NCBI GenBank assembly: GCA_033980235.1
Contig: CM067066.1
Location: 27,153,476-27,217,475 of the forward strand
Origin: Diadema setosum
Taxonomy: Eukaryota > Echinodermata > Echinoidea > Diadematoida > Diadematidae
Reading direction: 5' to 3'
DNA: 64,000 nt
Shown here: positions 10,027 through 21,418 of the stretch, one piece after another
Numbering within the stretch: position 1 is the first letter of the stretch
Layout: every line of letters begins with the position of its first letter
The notes under the pieces: model-generated
What the model was told of the DNA's origin: nothing
The model's database searches: none
The model's input: the letters and a program-made list of their open reading frames with translations, nothing else
Program-made: the position numbers and the translations under genes

Positions 10027-13000
10027 ATGGCTGGACTAAAGGCGCTGATATCTTACGAGAGTGAAAGCAGTTCTAGCGATGATGACAGCGAACATGGCGT
10101 CATTCATCATCAGATAAAGAAGCGAAGTATGAAAGAGACCTAAATGTTCATGCTGTGTATTTTTTATCATTATTTTAATCAGCCTGAAGTGGATAGATTC
10201 ACCTAAGTCCCATGTGCTTTAATTGATGTTACCTACTGTTCTTCTCAATTGCTGTCTTCAGTAATAGTATAATACTATTGCTTGTGCGCATTCTGTAAAC
10301 TTTACCTGTAATTTTAACTCTCTGAGTGATTCCCTAAAACTCTAGTTTACTGTTTGCATATGTCTAGTGTCTATCTAGTACATTTACAACTTGTCTATAT
10401 ATCGAAGCTTCTTCTTCCGTAATTGGCGTGAAGTGCAGCTTCATGCTTGTGAAGTTGTAGTTTACCAGGTACGCACTTAACCATGGGTTAGTGCAGTTTG
10501 TGAGAGTGTGCAGCCATATGTGTGCTACACCAGTCAAATTCCACAAAGTAGTGTATTTACAACATTTATATAAAACAAAACATACATACATGGAGTGCAA
10601 GTAGCCCCGGAGACCGCGCCGCTATGCGGCGGGCTGGTCGCAGTTAGGAGTGCAAGCAGTTTACTAGTAGAACAAACGGATGTATATCTAGACACGTTCT
10701 AGGCTAGGCCTATTCTCTGAATATGAAATATCACCTGTGTCGAAAAGCAGTAGGGCGCCTAATGTTTTTTGACCGAAAGATTGGTCTGTATCTGGTCATC
10801 GGGGATATGTTCCGAGGAGACTGCGTCTGGCTTCATGGATGCCCTCCAGCGATAACATCAAAAAAATAAAAGACTCCTGCGGACAGACAGATCTCTCTGT
10901 CTATAAATGTTTTAAAGCCTGAATAGAATTTAAGAAATGAAACAAATGTCAGCGTCCTAACAAGCGATACAGTGGATCGTTCATTGGGTGTCCTGTACAA
11001 CTATTTGCCCTAAGTCCTAGCTTTAACTGTTTTGTCAGTTTAATTGACATTGGAAATCGGATGTAATAGTACGATAGAGGCTGAAAACGAGTCAATATTA
11101 AACAAATGATTCATTAATTTAAGTGATGATTCATTTAGTAAGCGAAGGTCAGGTGATGATATTATTTGATCAGTTACTTGTGAACATCCAGTTGCAAATT
11201 TTTCTAGTAGTCTGTGTTTGAAAAAAAAAAATGAGACAAACCCAAGAAACAACTTCTATTCACTTTCAAGCTGAGCATGGATGCAAGGATCATGCTTTGA
11301 ATCAGTTATACACAGGGGAAAGTAAACATCAAATAAAACACTAAAGATCAGTAGACATGATGATCATGAAGCTACTTTTCTGGTGCACTGTCATATCCTG
11401 CAGTACCAGTGTCTTTATGTATGATGAGAAAACATACAGTACAAATGTAGTTGGGGCTTTATAACTATGCATTCTTATCCCTTTAGTGTCTTCACAGATA
11501 CATAGATCATTACACTTCCTCTCAACTTACAATCATTTTTTTTTTGTTGTTGCTTTTCAGACTTGTTCAAATATTCTCATATGTAAAATATTGAATTTAC
11601 ACAAATCCATTCATATCTAAATCTCACAGAAAACTCTGAAAAGAGTACTGGTAACTTTATCCCTAATTGGGGAAATGAAATCATGAGCACCAAGCTAATA
11701 TTTGAGGGGGGGGGGGGGCGGCAAGATGTAACCTTCACCTGACAGTGAATCAAAGTGAGAAAAACACAGTTCAGCAATTAAGATTAACCCGATGAGGACG
11801 GACTGATTTTGCTACAACACGCATTTCCCATAGACACCTGCCCGAGTATATTCGGGACTCGTCCTCAACGGGTTAAAGACAGTTTGCATACGAGGAGAGG
11901 ATGTGGTTACAGTGAATTTGTGCTCGAAAATTATGTGATTAGTGACATTATGTTGGCAGTATTTTCTGTCATATGCACTTGTTGCTGGTACTTATTTTAT
12001 GTCATTTGCCTCAAGAGCTGAATGACTCTTCGAAGACTGGTGACATTCCTCAGCCAACGCTGGAACTCCCTCCTGAAATCCTGTCGATGTTTGGATCATC
12101 CAGGCACCCGGCTGAGGCTAGTGATCCAAGCAATCACCAAGGCAGGATTCGAAGCTTTGATCACGTTCCAGGCAACTGGGCCACATACATCTACATTCCT
12201 GGTAAGATCAAGTGTGCCAGACTAACTTTGCCACTACTATGGTTTATGATTTGTTTTTGCTTCATTGATGTTTCAAAAGTATTTTGATTTGCAGGAAATT
12301 AACCTGTTGAGGACAAGTCCAGAGTGTATTCGGGCAGGTGTCTATGGGAAATGTGTGTTGGAGCAAAATCAGTCCATCCTCAGTGGGTTACGATTCACTG
12401 GCAAGAGATTTGTAGAAATTGTGCATCATTCATCAAAATGAAAAATAGGTATATAACAGGAGTGGTAACATTTATTCTCTAAAGTTGAGGCTTTTTCCAT
12501 AGGTGTATTATGCTTTTAATGTACACTCTAAATTACACTTTAGATGCTACTATTCACTTTGCTGTTGGCAACATGTTCAATCAGCTTGACATTGATTATA
12601 ATTATGATTCTTGTGTAAAATTGTTTGAAAGCAAATCACCAGTGAGTCAAGAATATTTAGAAACATCTCACTGAGCTTCAGCAAATATGAGAACTGATGT
12701 ATGGAACTTTGCCAGTCTTGAGACTGATACGTCCACTGCAATTGTCTGAAAAACAAAACAAAGAAAAAAATAAGACAATAAATAGCATATTCACTGCGCA
12801 TACACACAAATATCTTTGGTTGCTTGCCATTGAGCATACAAACAGCTGATAACATTAATGCTATTCAAATTGTAGCTGGAATGATTAGTCTGTAACTCTA
12901 GTCTAGTCACCAAGAACCCAGCATTATTCTTTGCTTAGTGTTTTGTTTTATCATGGAATTTGCAATTATACCTGAAAACCTTACAGCTGAGAGCTCCAAT

Positions 13001-15878
13001 CTACGTAATTTGGCAGAGTTGCTCATGACTCATCTGCCAAAAGGGACGACCTTTGAACCCAGCGATGACCTTCACATCAGCCTATCGCGCACTGTCTGTT
13101 TGCAGTACCACTGGATTGAGCCCTTCACCAAGTCGCTGTCTGGTCTGATTGCTGCTACACGTTCCTTCAAGTGTCATTTAGAGAGGGTAGACATCTACAC
13201 CAATGACGAGAAAACCAGGTCAGGCATCTGTTGATATTATATTTTTGTCAGTTTGGATCAAGCTTGAGCCATAAGGAGGCCCATAGCATTTATGGAGTTT
13301 TCGAGTGCAAGATGTAATTTTAGGATATCTTTGAGATATGTTATACAAATAGTGCATGGTCACGAGTGCAATGGTACAAGATTTCGCACGAAGTGAAAGA
13401 TAGAGGCGCTCTATTCAACGAGGCGAAGCCGAGTATAGTGCGCCTCATCTTTCACCGGGTGCGAAATTTGGTTCCATTGCATGAGTAAAGACCATACACT
13501 ATTTGTTTTATACAACACCTCGAACGTCATCAGATTTGGTACTCACAGATTCTTGAATTTAGCACAGAAATGGCAAGCATTTTCCGTGAAAGACGAATGA
13601 GTAGCCTCACAGTCGCAGTCACCATGTACATTGTATGTACATGTGTACGTACTGTACGTATGCGAAACGAAGTTGTTTACAAAAATGAGTGACAAAAGTA
13701 CGCGCTTGTAAGCACGCTTGTAATTGTTGAGTGCGCACGGCACATGTTTGCTTATTGTGAAATCAGAGCGCGTGCAATGGAACATTTTGGTCAAACAAAA
13801 TTGCACTGCTGAAACAGCCAGAGCGTGCAATGGAACTTTTCACTAAATGTCACGTGATGGGCAATCGACCAATCGGATAGCTACATTCTAAATAGGTGTT
13901 GTATATAAAATGAAATTTGTGAGGGCACGTGCTGACCTATCATCTTTGACAGTATCCAGTTTAACTTCAGGGACATGGAAAAATTCTAGAAAGGTTTTGC
14001 CTTTACAATAGCTTGTGAAATATTTACCAAAGGGTATACTTTTAGCAACTGTTAGTAGGTGGTGTTTGAAAGGGGTGCTTAAAGCATGTGTAGCAAAATA
14101 TGTGGGTCATGTGTATGAAATAAAATAGAGAAAACTCCGTTATTGCATGGTAATGATGTACATGTACAGTGTACCTACTAAACAGGTAGGTTTAGATATG
14201 TTTGTAGTTTATGTCCTATATCAAAATAAGGGGGAAGGGTGTTAATTATTGTGTCATATTGAATGATATTTTGCATAAGGTATATAGTCATATCACAAAC
14301 AGTGCAGGGATTTGTTTTGTATCTGACCTCCAGGACGTTCCTGAGTTTGAAAGTCGGTGCAGGCCGTGACACACTTTGCGATCTGGTGGCCCTCTCTGAT
14401 GAATGTCTCTCGGAATTCTCCCTGCCTTGCTTCTACAAGGTACTCCTGCTTTACTTTTCAGTTTCCATTGGCAACCTGTTTCTGAACAATGTCAGTGGTA
14501 TTGTAAAATGTAGTCATGAGTGGATAAAGTCGGAAGTTTGTTATATTTCAAATCTATTTGATATGATACAGGATGTATATCTGTAAATGAATATACATTG
14601 TACAGTCAAACTCATATAGGTTGACCATGCACAGGTCAAAAAATTGGCTATTAAGTCAAAAGTAAAATTTGACCATGGGTGGATATACCGATAAACATGT
14701 CCTTACTCTATTGTTTGCCAGGTAATTCGAAACCACACAAGTCAGAGATTTTCTTCAATTATCTTTGCATTTGACATTGGTAAGGTTGACTGTATGTCAT
14801 TTTCAGTATGAGTGAGACCAAGAGAGTTTTTCTGCAATGTTTGATTTTGAAAATACCCATGAGAGTCTTTGATATGTGATGTATGTATACATATGTATGA
14901 ATACACAGACTTTATTGCACTACAAAACTAGATATGCTTAATCATCTTCATTCATTTCAGTTGAACTGTGGGTCATATTTGTGATGAGATATACATATAT
15001 GTATTCCAATGTGACAAATTTTCTGTCCAAAGTTTTACATGTGTCAATATTTTTGAAACTTTCAACATTGCTTTGACAGAATCCATCCTTTCACATAAGT
15101 TTCTGCTGGTGTGTTGGAGACGTGTCAGCCAAGTTTGATGCAGCCAGCTTACGCAGTCTACAGGTGGGAAATATTTGGTGTCAAAGAGTATAATGGCATA
15201 CCTTTCATGTGAATATAAGCACTACTTCATAGAATGCATTTAGTCTGTATATCAGCTCCCTATTTCAGAGATAAACCTGCATTTATCTGATGTATGTGTA
15301 TTATGTTATCTTTTTGTAGCCTTCTCCACTCCATACCTTCCCCAAATTATGAGTGGAAAAAGGCTGAAGCCAGTCTGAAGATGCGTGAAATATTTGTTAA
15401 TGGATGGAGTTAATGCTGATTTTGAAAAAAACACACAAAACTTTTGATAACTAAAAGCAATACATATTCTCCCATTGGGTTGTCTGTGTAAAGAAGGATT
15501 CTATCTCTTTTATATACATTTGCGTATAGATACATACAGTGCACTCTTGTTATAACGAAATTCCGGTTAAAACAAAATAAAAATTCAGGCCAAAACGTTA
15601 CCCACACTATGTATTTTTATTGTTAATTCTTTTGGTTATAACAAAATTTCGATATAACGAAAAAAAACTGCCGGTCCCGAGGACTTTGGGAGTCCACTGT
15701 ATTTATATGTGATGGCACGCTATTTACGCGGTCATCCTCTCCCACCTGCTCATCCAAAGCGTTTTTTTTTTTTTTGTGACAGGATAAGCTTCTCAGCTAT
15801 GATGGCAGCTTGACCGTCGATGCGAAGGAGATCCACTGCAAGAGTGGCTGCAAAAAATTTGTTTATCCACTCGGATGA
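10027..15878 (+). CDS. USB1: U6 snRNA phosphodiesterase USB1 (Mpn1), 6 exons
   Basis: Coding exons: 10027-10126, 12016-12201, 12987-13218, 14334-14439, 15080-15163 and 15783-15878. All introns are GT-AG and all phases agree. The predicted protein is 267 aa, against 265 in human. It is a nuclear 2H-family exoribonuclease that trims the oligo-U tail of U6 and U6atac snRNA and leaves a protected end. Both HxS signatures are present: H125-I-S127 (in DDLHISLS) and H213-I-S215 (in NPSFHISF). Other family blocks include RIRSFDHVPGNWATYIYIP, DIYTNDEKTR, FCWCVGD and the C-terminal IHCKSGCKKFVYPLG. The N terminus is short and serine/acidic (YESESSSDDDSEHG), as in vertebrates. The start codon is the first in-frame ATG and directly precedes this block. 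Exon 3 has an in-frame alternative acceptor at 12938 that would add 16 codons. The downstream neighbour HSBP1 is convergent. Confidence 0.93.
11784..11876 (+). mobile_element. 93-bp TTAA-flanked MITE in USB1 intron 1
   Basis: TTAA at 11784-11787 and 11873-11876 bound inverted ends AACCCGATGAGGACG and CGTCCTCAACGGGTT. A matching copy lies in opposite orientation at 12299-12391, on the other side of USB1 exon 2. Confidence 0.82.
12299..12391 (-). mobile_element. 93-bp MITE in USB1 intron 2, inverted relative to the first copy
   Basis: Starts with TTAA at 12299-12302 and ends with a diverged TTAC. Its reverse complement matches the 11784-11876 copy through catttcccatagacacctgc, gactgattttgct and both ends. 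The two copies form an inverted pair about 420 nt apart, with exon 2 between them. Confidence 0.8.
13335..13907 (+). mobile_element. Composite foldback element, copy 1 (USB1 intron 3)
   Basis: The palindromic core (about 13340-13514) has arms beginning atacaaatagtgcatggtca and a GC-richer centre, ctattcaacgaggcgaagcc. A tail follows, bounded by tatacaacacct (about 13510) and aggtgttgtatata (about 13892-13905). A second copy in the opposite orientation lies at 23855-24436 in HSBP1 intron 1. The family is not recognised and no transposase is present. Confidence 0.65.
15535..15702. mobile_element. TA-flanked MITE, CAGTG...CACTG family, copy 1
   Basis: Ends cagtgcactcttgttataacg and, inverted, gggagtccactg, flanked by TA. 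The interior has repeated gttataac motifs and ctgccggtcccgaggactt. It lies in the last USB1 intron. Related copies are at 16072, 17043, 28750, 37553, 39209 and 49705. The TA target and the CAGT ends suggest a Tc1/mariner-pogo type parent (inference). Confidence 0.8.
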
Positions 15879-16071
15879 CCAGGGAGAACTTTAAGAACTG
15901 ATGCTGGGAATTCTCCCCAAACGCTTGGTGCAATCCTCCTGCGGATGGTTCCTCGGCTGCGGTCATGGAACCAGTGCCAGACGGCAGAAGTGTAGGCTCA
16001 GATTTATCTGCCTGAGTGGCAAGTGGAGACCGAGCTACTACAGCCCCACATGTCTTCTGCAAATGATGATT

Positions 16072-16259
16072 CAGTGCACACCAGTTAAAACGAACACAGT
16101 TATAACAAAATTTTGGTTATAACGAAGTAAAAATTCGGGCCGTAACATCATCATCATCATGTATTTTTATTGTATATTTTTCCAGTTATAATGAAATTTC
16201 CATAGAATGAACGAAAACTGCCGGTCCCGAGGACTTCGTTATAATGGGAGTCCACTGTA
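16072..16259. mobile_element. TA-flanked MITE, CAGTG family, copy 2
   Basis: Starts cagtgcacaccagttaaaacg and ends ataatgggagtccactgta. The interior carries the family block ctgccggtcccgaggacttcg. It lies about 200 bp after the USB1 stop codon, so it is probably part of the USB1 3' UTR. Confidence 0.8.
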
Positions 16260-16727
16260 CTATCTATAAGACAGAAATGCAATGGACTCCAAAGCTGACC
16301 AAAACAGAGGGGCCCAAATGATGGGCTTGCTTGCCACCCATTCTTCCTGGATGCATGCTGAAATCTTGGGATGATTCCGCACTTTACTCCTCCCAGGACT
16401 ACTATGCTGTAATACTGCAGTGGAAACTTGTTAAACAAGGTCTTTGGGACTAGAAAATTTTGTTTGTCATATCAGATACTTTGTTATATCAGTTGTCAAT
16501 AAACAAAACAAAATAAAGCAAAATGTTTTCTTTGGGGCAAGAGAAATTCATTATATTAAGTACTTTGTTATATCAGATCTTTTATATCGGGTTTCCACTG
16601 AAGTTACATATTAATTATCACTGGGAGCGACTACTGGAACCCAATTTATCTCGTTCTGGAGTTATTTGGCTGCAGAATGATCATCTTGTACTCAAGCAAA
16701 TTGGCAACTGCAGTGTATTGCTACTTT

Positions 16728-16733
16728 AATAAA
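16728..16733 (+). terminator. Candidate USB1 polyadenylation signal
   Basis: AATAAA at 16728-16733. Weaker candidates lie at 16498-16503 and 16512-16517. The first would give a 3' UTR of about 0.85 kb that includes a MITE. Which signal is used cannot be told from sequence. Confidence 0.4.
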
Positions 16734-17042
16734 CTTTCATACAGTGTAGAATTCTGAAGGCATTTGTATGTGCAGATTTGAAGTGAATGTATTACTCAAA
16801 GCAAGAAAGATACAAGTACAAATGTATCTCAAGTGTTCCAACCTGTGAGCTCGTGCTCCATTACTCGTATGAAGAAATATCATTGCACGAATGAATTACA
16901 AGAGTGAAGATGAGAGAGACAGATTAGAGAACATTGACAGGAAGTCTAAAAAGATTTTGCAGAATAAATGTTTGTAAAGACAAACATACAGTGAGATGTG
17001 ATGTTGTTGATTTCTTGCATTTTCTGTTGCAGGTTTGTTGTA

Positions 17043-17229
17043 CAGTCCAGTCCCTTTATAACAAACACGGTTATAATGAAATTCTGGTTACATCTAAGTA
17101 AAAATTAAGGCTGCAACATTATCAGCTCTATGTATTTTTATTGTTTATTTGTTCGGTTATAACGAAATTTCGATATAAGAAAAGAAAACTGCCTGTCCTG
17201 AGGACTTCGTTTTAACGGGAGTCCACTGT
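17043..17229. mobile_element. TA-flanked MITE, CAGTG family, copy 3
   Basis: Begins cagtccagtccctttataac and ends ttaacgggagtccactg. It contains gttataacgaaatttcgata and the ctgtcctgaggacttcg block of the family. Confidence 0.75.
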
Positions 17230-17441
17230 TGTGTATGTGTAAATCATGATACTTAAAGTAAACTGAAATATATCATTGGGGTAGGCAAGAAAATGAAATA
17301 CAGTACATGTACTCTGTACAAATGACATGGAGGGTAGACTACCAAGGGTATTTGAATCATGAGCATCAGAGCAGCATGCCACACATCCCTTTATATCCAT
17401 CCATCTACGTTTTATATCTGTATATCTTCATGTATTAAATG

Positions 17442-17873
17442 TACAGTTCGACCTCGATTATCTGGCCTCCTTTTATCCAGAAATCTCTATTATCTGGACG
17501 CGTTCACGCAGTGAAGGATTTTTTTTTCATCCAAAATTTGAGAAAAAGTAGTGACTTTCATGAATCTATTTCACTAATTTCATAAGATGTGCTTGATAGG
17601 TTTCTCAATACATGTATCTAATGAGGTAAAACATGTATGATTTTTACATAAAGATATACACCTGTACTTTATTTTTGTGAAGAAGGGACTACAATTTTGC
17701 GCAGGCTAGCATAGATTACACCACTGTTGCGGGGTACGCTACCTGCCTAGCTGCCAGTGCACTGGGATGGCAGCTTGGACGGCAGCTATATACATTAACA
17801 TTGTGTCTCCCATATCCGGCCAATTCGCTTATCCGGATGAGCCGGATATCCGGATAATCGAGGTCGAACTGTA
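17442..17873. mobile_element. Pogo/Tigger-style MITE, copy 1
   Basis: TA, then the 5' end cagttcgacctcgattatct, and at the right its inverted partner gataatcgaggtcgaactg, then TA. Ends of this form (CAGTCGAACCTCGATTATCCG) are characteristic of pogo/Tigger-type elements. The interior of about 430 bp has no transposase. A similar copy is at 25220-25634. Confidence 0.8.
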
Positions 17874-20800
17874 TATCAACAGACACACACACAATTCACT
17901 GCCTACATGTACTTTGTACCAACTTATATTCACAAACAGGAACTTTGATTTTTTTTTTCTACTGTACACGTAGGGCCTACTTGATACACTGATCAATAAA
18001 AAATACACAAAGGTAATATTCCAATCTAAGTGTCATACACTGCGTTTATTTCAACTTGCATATGTATCACTCCAAAGTTGCACTCTTCAACATGCAGAAT
18101 AATCCTGTAGTTCATCTACTCAAGTATATATGACTGCCACTGTGTAGAAATAATGAATACAGTTGTAACATACAAGCTGTACACTGCATTAAAAAAAAAA
18201 AATAACACAAATGTATTAATTAAAAAGAATTGGTCGGCACTACAGGACACAGAAACTTTACGCTTGGGTCTATAAATCAGCCAGCATGGACCCATGGATA
18301 GCTTTGTGAATAAAGTATGGTGATGAATGTTCTTCAAATCATTTCAATAGCAGCAACTGACTATGTATAGTATAACTTTTTGATTCAAGAGCAATGTTGA
18401 TCTCCATAGAAAAACGTCTACCAACTAAAATGATCATTTTCAATCGCACCAATGCATGACAAAATGGTACATGCAATTAAGTAATCTTACTCATATGGGG
18501 TCTTCTATGGCAGTGTGTTGTCAAGCTTTTACAATAAGCATTCAGTGGGTTGATTGTTTCTAGACGTTACAGCTCATACAATGTACATCACGGAAGGAAT
18601 GAAAACTAGACATACAGCTGTACATGTATATGTATATCCCTTTTCCCTTCACATTTGATGAAATATCAAATGGTCTACACAAATATTGGTCAGCAATTGG
18701 ACATAATGCAATCATGGCTCTTGCAGTGAGGGTGGAAATTATTTACCCATATAATGCAAACAATGGTGACACATCATGTGATACTTTTAGAATTTGACTG
18801 CCCGCTAATGGGCTCAGATGAAATGCTGCATATTTATGGCGACCATTATAATACGTTTACAACAAAATTAAAATTGCCTTGTCTATCGTCATACAGTAAA
18901 ACACTCGAAAGTCCCTTGGGAGTTATAGTTTCCTTACAAGACTATTTTCCCAAATTGCTGCATACTGCAGGAAATATTGTACCGGTAATCTTTTGGTGAA
19001 AACATAACTTACGTTGGAATGCCGAGGGAAATGCACCTCCAAAATATATGCAATATCGGTATAATACAATAATATTTCTACCTGCATATGTTGTGAGTTC
19101 CGTACCTACTCTGTAAGTAACACTCGCTGCCAACATGTGTGATGAAAATAATAATCTTCTTGCTGAGCATCAGACACCAAAGAGAAGCAACAAGATGTGT
19201 TCTGCAATGAGACTGGCTCAAGCAATTTGGTCATGGAATGAGGGCTCCCTTAGATGCACATGAAGATGAGTTTACGTGAAAAACACTGCACATGAGACCA
19301 ATTACTCTCATCTTGCATCAGCAACCCTTTTTTCTTCCCCAACGATGAAGAACACCCTACACTGTACTCTGTCAGTTCATTCAAAAAAAAAAAAAAAATT
19401 GCAGCAGCACTGTTCTTCAACAACTGTAGTGTAGTATGGATGCAAAACAGATTCTGTCCAAGGTGATTCATGTGGCTATATATTGTACTTTCACATCTAC
19501 TGAATGTATTATTTTTTTCCTGCATTCTGTATTTTCCATTGTTAGTTCAATATCAGATGAGCTAAGAATCAATGTGAGGCCTATCTAAAACACTATGATC
19601 TCATAATCAATTACCTAATATGCATGTGGCAACTTTTTAATTTGTTTGTACAATTATTATTCACGGACAATTAAGAACATTGTCACAAACACTTCAAATT
19701 TTCACACATGATCATTATTAACCATGGTCTCTTAGAATGATTATTTATATTCTTTACACCTATTTCATGTACAGATTCAATGATAAAATCTACAGAAGCA
19801 AAAAATAAATAGAAAACATGTTGGCTCAATGTACACATATAGACATAAACACATACAAAACAAATTCTGAATCATTGACAACATCTCTGTACACAGCAAC
19901 GCTTGACAACTGCTAGGCAAAACAACTAACTAGTATACCATTCTATTTTGGCAGACCACATTTTATGAATTATTTGTAAGTCGCATACAATCTTTCTCAC
20001 TTTCATGCAGGGAAGTGGGCTATCTATTCTCAGAGATTGACACGATTAAGTAACGACTTTTCTCAGCTAGGACCAAATTGAATGAAGGTACACATGACTA
20101 ACATTAACTAAGCACACAGGTACATGTACTATGCATTCACACATTTACAAACAGTTAGGAAATAGCACAGAATGCCTGCCAGGGAGGGGTCCAGAAGTCA
20201 ACACGGAGGGTTAGCACAGACTGTTGGTAGAAAGACTGATGCTTCCTCTTATTATTGCCAATAGTTAGACATACAAATTGTAGGGAACACGGACTAAAAC
20301 TCTTCTGCCACCCAAAAGCAAAAACAAACCAAACACTACAGACTTAACAACGCGACTTGGCAATGCACGACTATGATGACTCCAGTCCAAAAACATCTTT
20401 CTCTCTCTAAATAACCATATCACCACCAAAGAACAGTTAGAGATTAGAAATGGTTAATCAATTTCAAGGCACACAAAATTCTAATGTTCCCTGCAACGGT
20501 TAGACATCAAACTCTCAGTCATATCATAATAACGTCAAGAGAATCATTTGGGAACAATGCACAATTTTGACTTTTCTTAAATGGAGCATTATAAACAAGA
20601 ATTACAGGATGGTAAACAAATAATGCATATGTGGGTTGAACTACTTCCCAGAGAGGAGAGGGCTCATGGAGAAAAATGCCACCAGGTACTGACATAAAGT
20701 ATCACCGATGTTAAAAACAGTTCATGCTTTTGTAGCATGACACGGTCACATTCACAGGCATGTAAATAAGAAGCACTGTGAAGTACTGTTGGTAGGGGTT

Positions 20801-20908
20801 TAAAATAGGGGGCAGGGGCACACAAAAGGAATATCAAAATTTAGTAACTTTTGAAAAATGGACTTTACTAAAAACTTGGGCACAACCCCAGTATTTCAAA
20901 TAATGTCA
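17874..20908. other. Spacer between USB1 and HSBP1 (possible extended 3' UTR)
   Basis: About 3 kb of AT-rich single-copy-looking sequence with no exon-like open frame, RNA gene or clear transposon. On the minus strand it follows HSBP1, so part of it could be a distal 3' UTR. An AATAAA on that strand near 18047-18053 would be compatible with a long form. This is speculative. Confidence 0.35.
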
Positions 20909-20914
20909 TTTATT
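20909..20914 (-). terminator. Candidate HSBP1 polyadenylation signal
   Basis: The plus-strand tttatt here reads AATAAA on the minus strand, within a cluster of overlapping signals (20909-20928), about 500 bp past the HSBP1 stop codon. It is the first good candidate downstream of the gene. Confidence 0.4.
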
Positions 20915-21418
20915 TATTCATTTATTTTTTGTATTTAAATTCATTTAATTATTAGAAGCTGAGCACACAAAACTGTGTTGGTAAAACACTCCTTATTATG
21001 GACAATTGATGGCACTGACTGTTGTACTGCATACTGTGTACACACTCTATGCCAGAAGACACATAGGTATTCATGTAAGTCTGCCAGAAACCTGATACTT
21101 CTCATATCAACGAGATGCAAAAATAAAGCTGCCTGCCTTTCTCTTTGGCTCATATTTGTTGTGCAGAGGGTCTTTGATGCAGGCATGTGGCCATTCCTGA
21201 CTATCAAAAAGTAATGGTGGCAATTTATTCCATGGGCACTGAAAAAAACTGGTGTGATGGATTCACACCTCTGTGAAATTGAGGGATTAGGACAGGAGGC
21301 AAAGGAGTGATGTGACAGTGACTTGGTCATAAAGAGGTTTGAAGCAACCGTCTGGACTCCTGAAACTGTGCAATGGACAGCGATGCATTCTCCTCCCCGA
21401 GACGGTGGACGACGGAAC

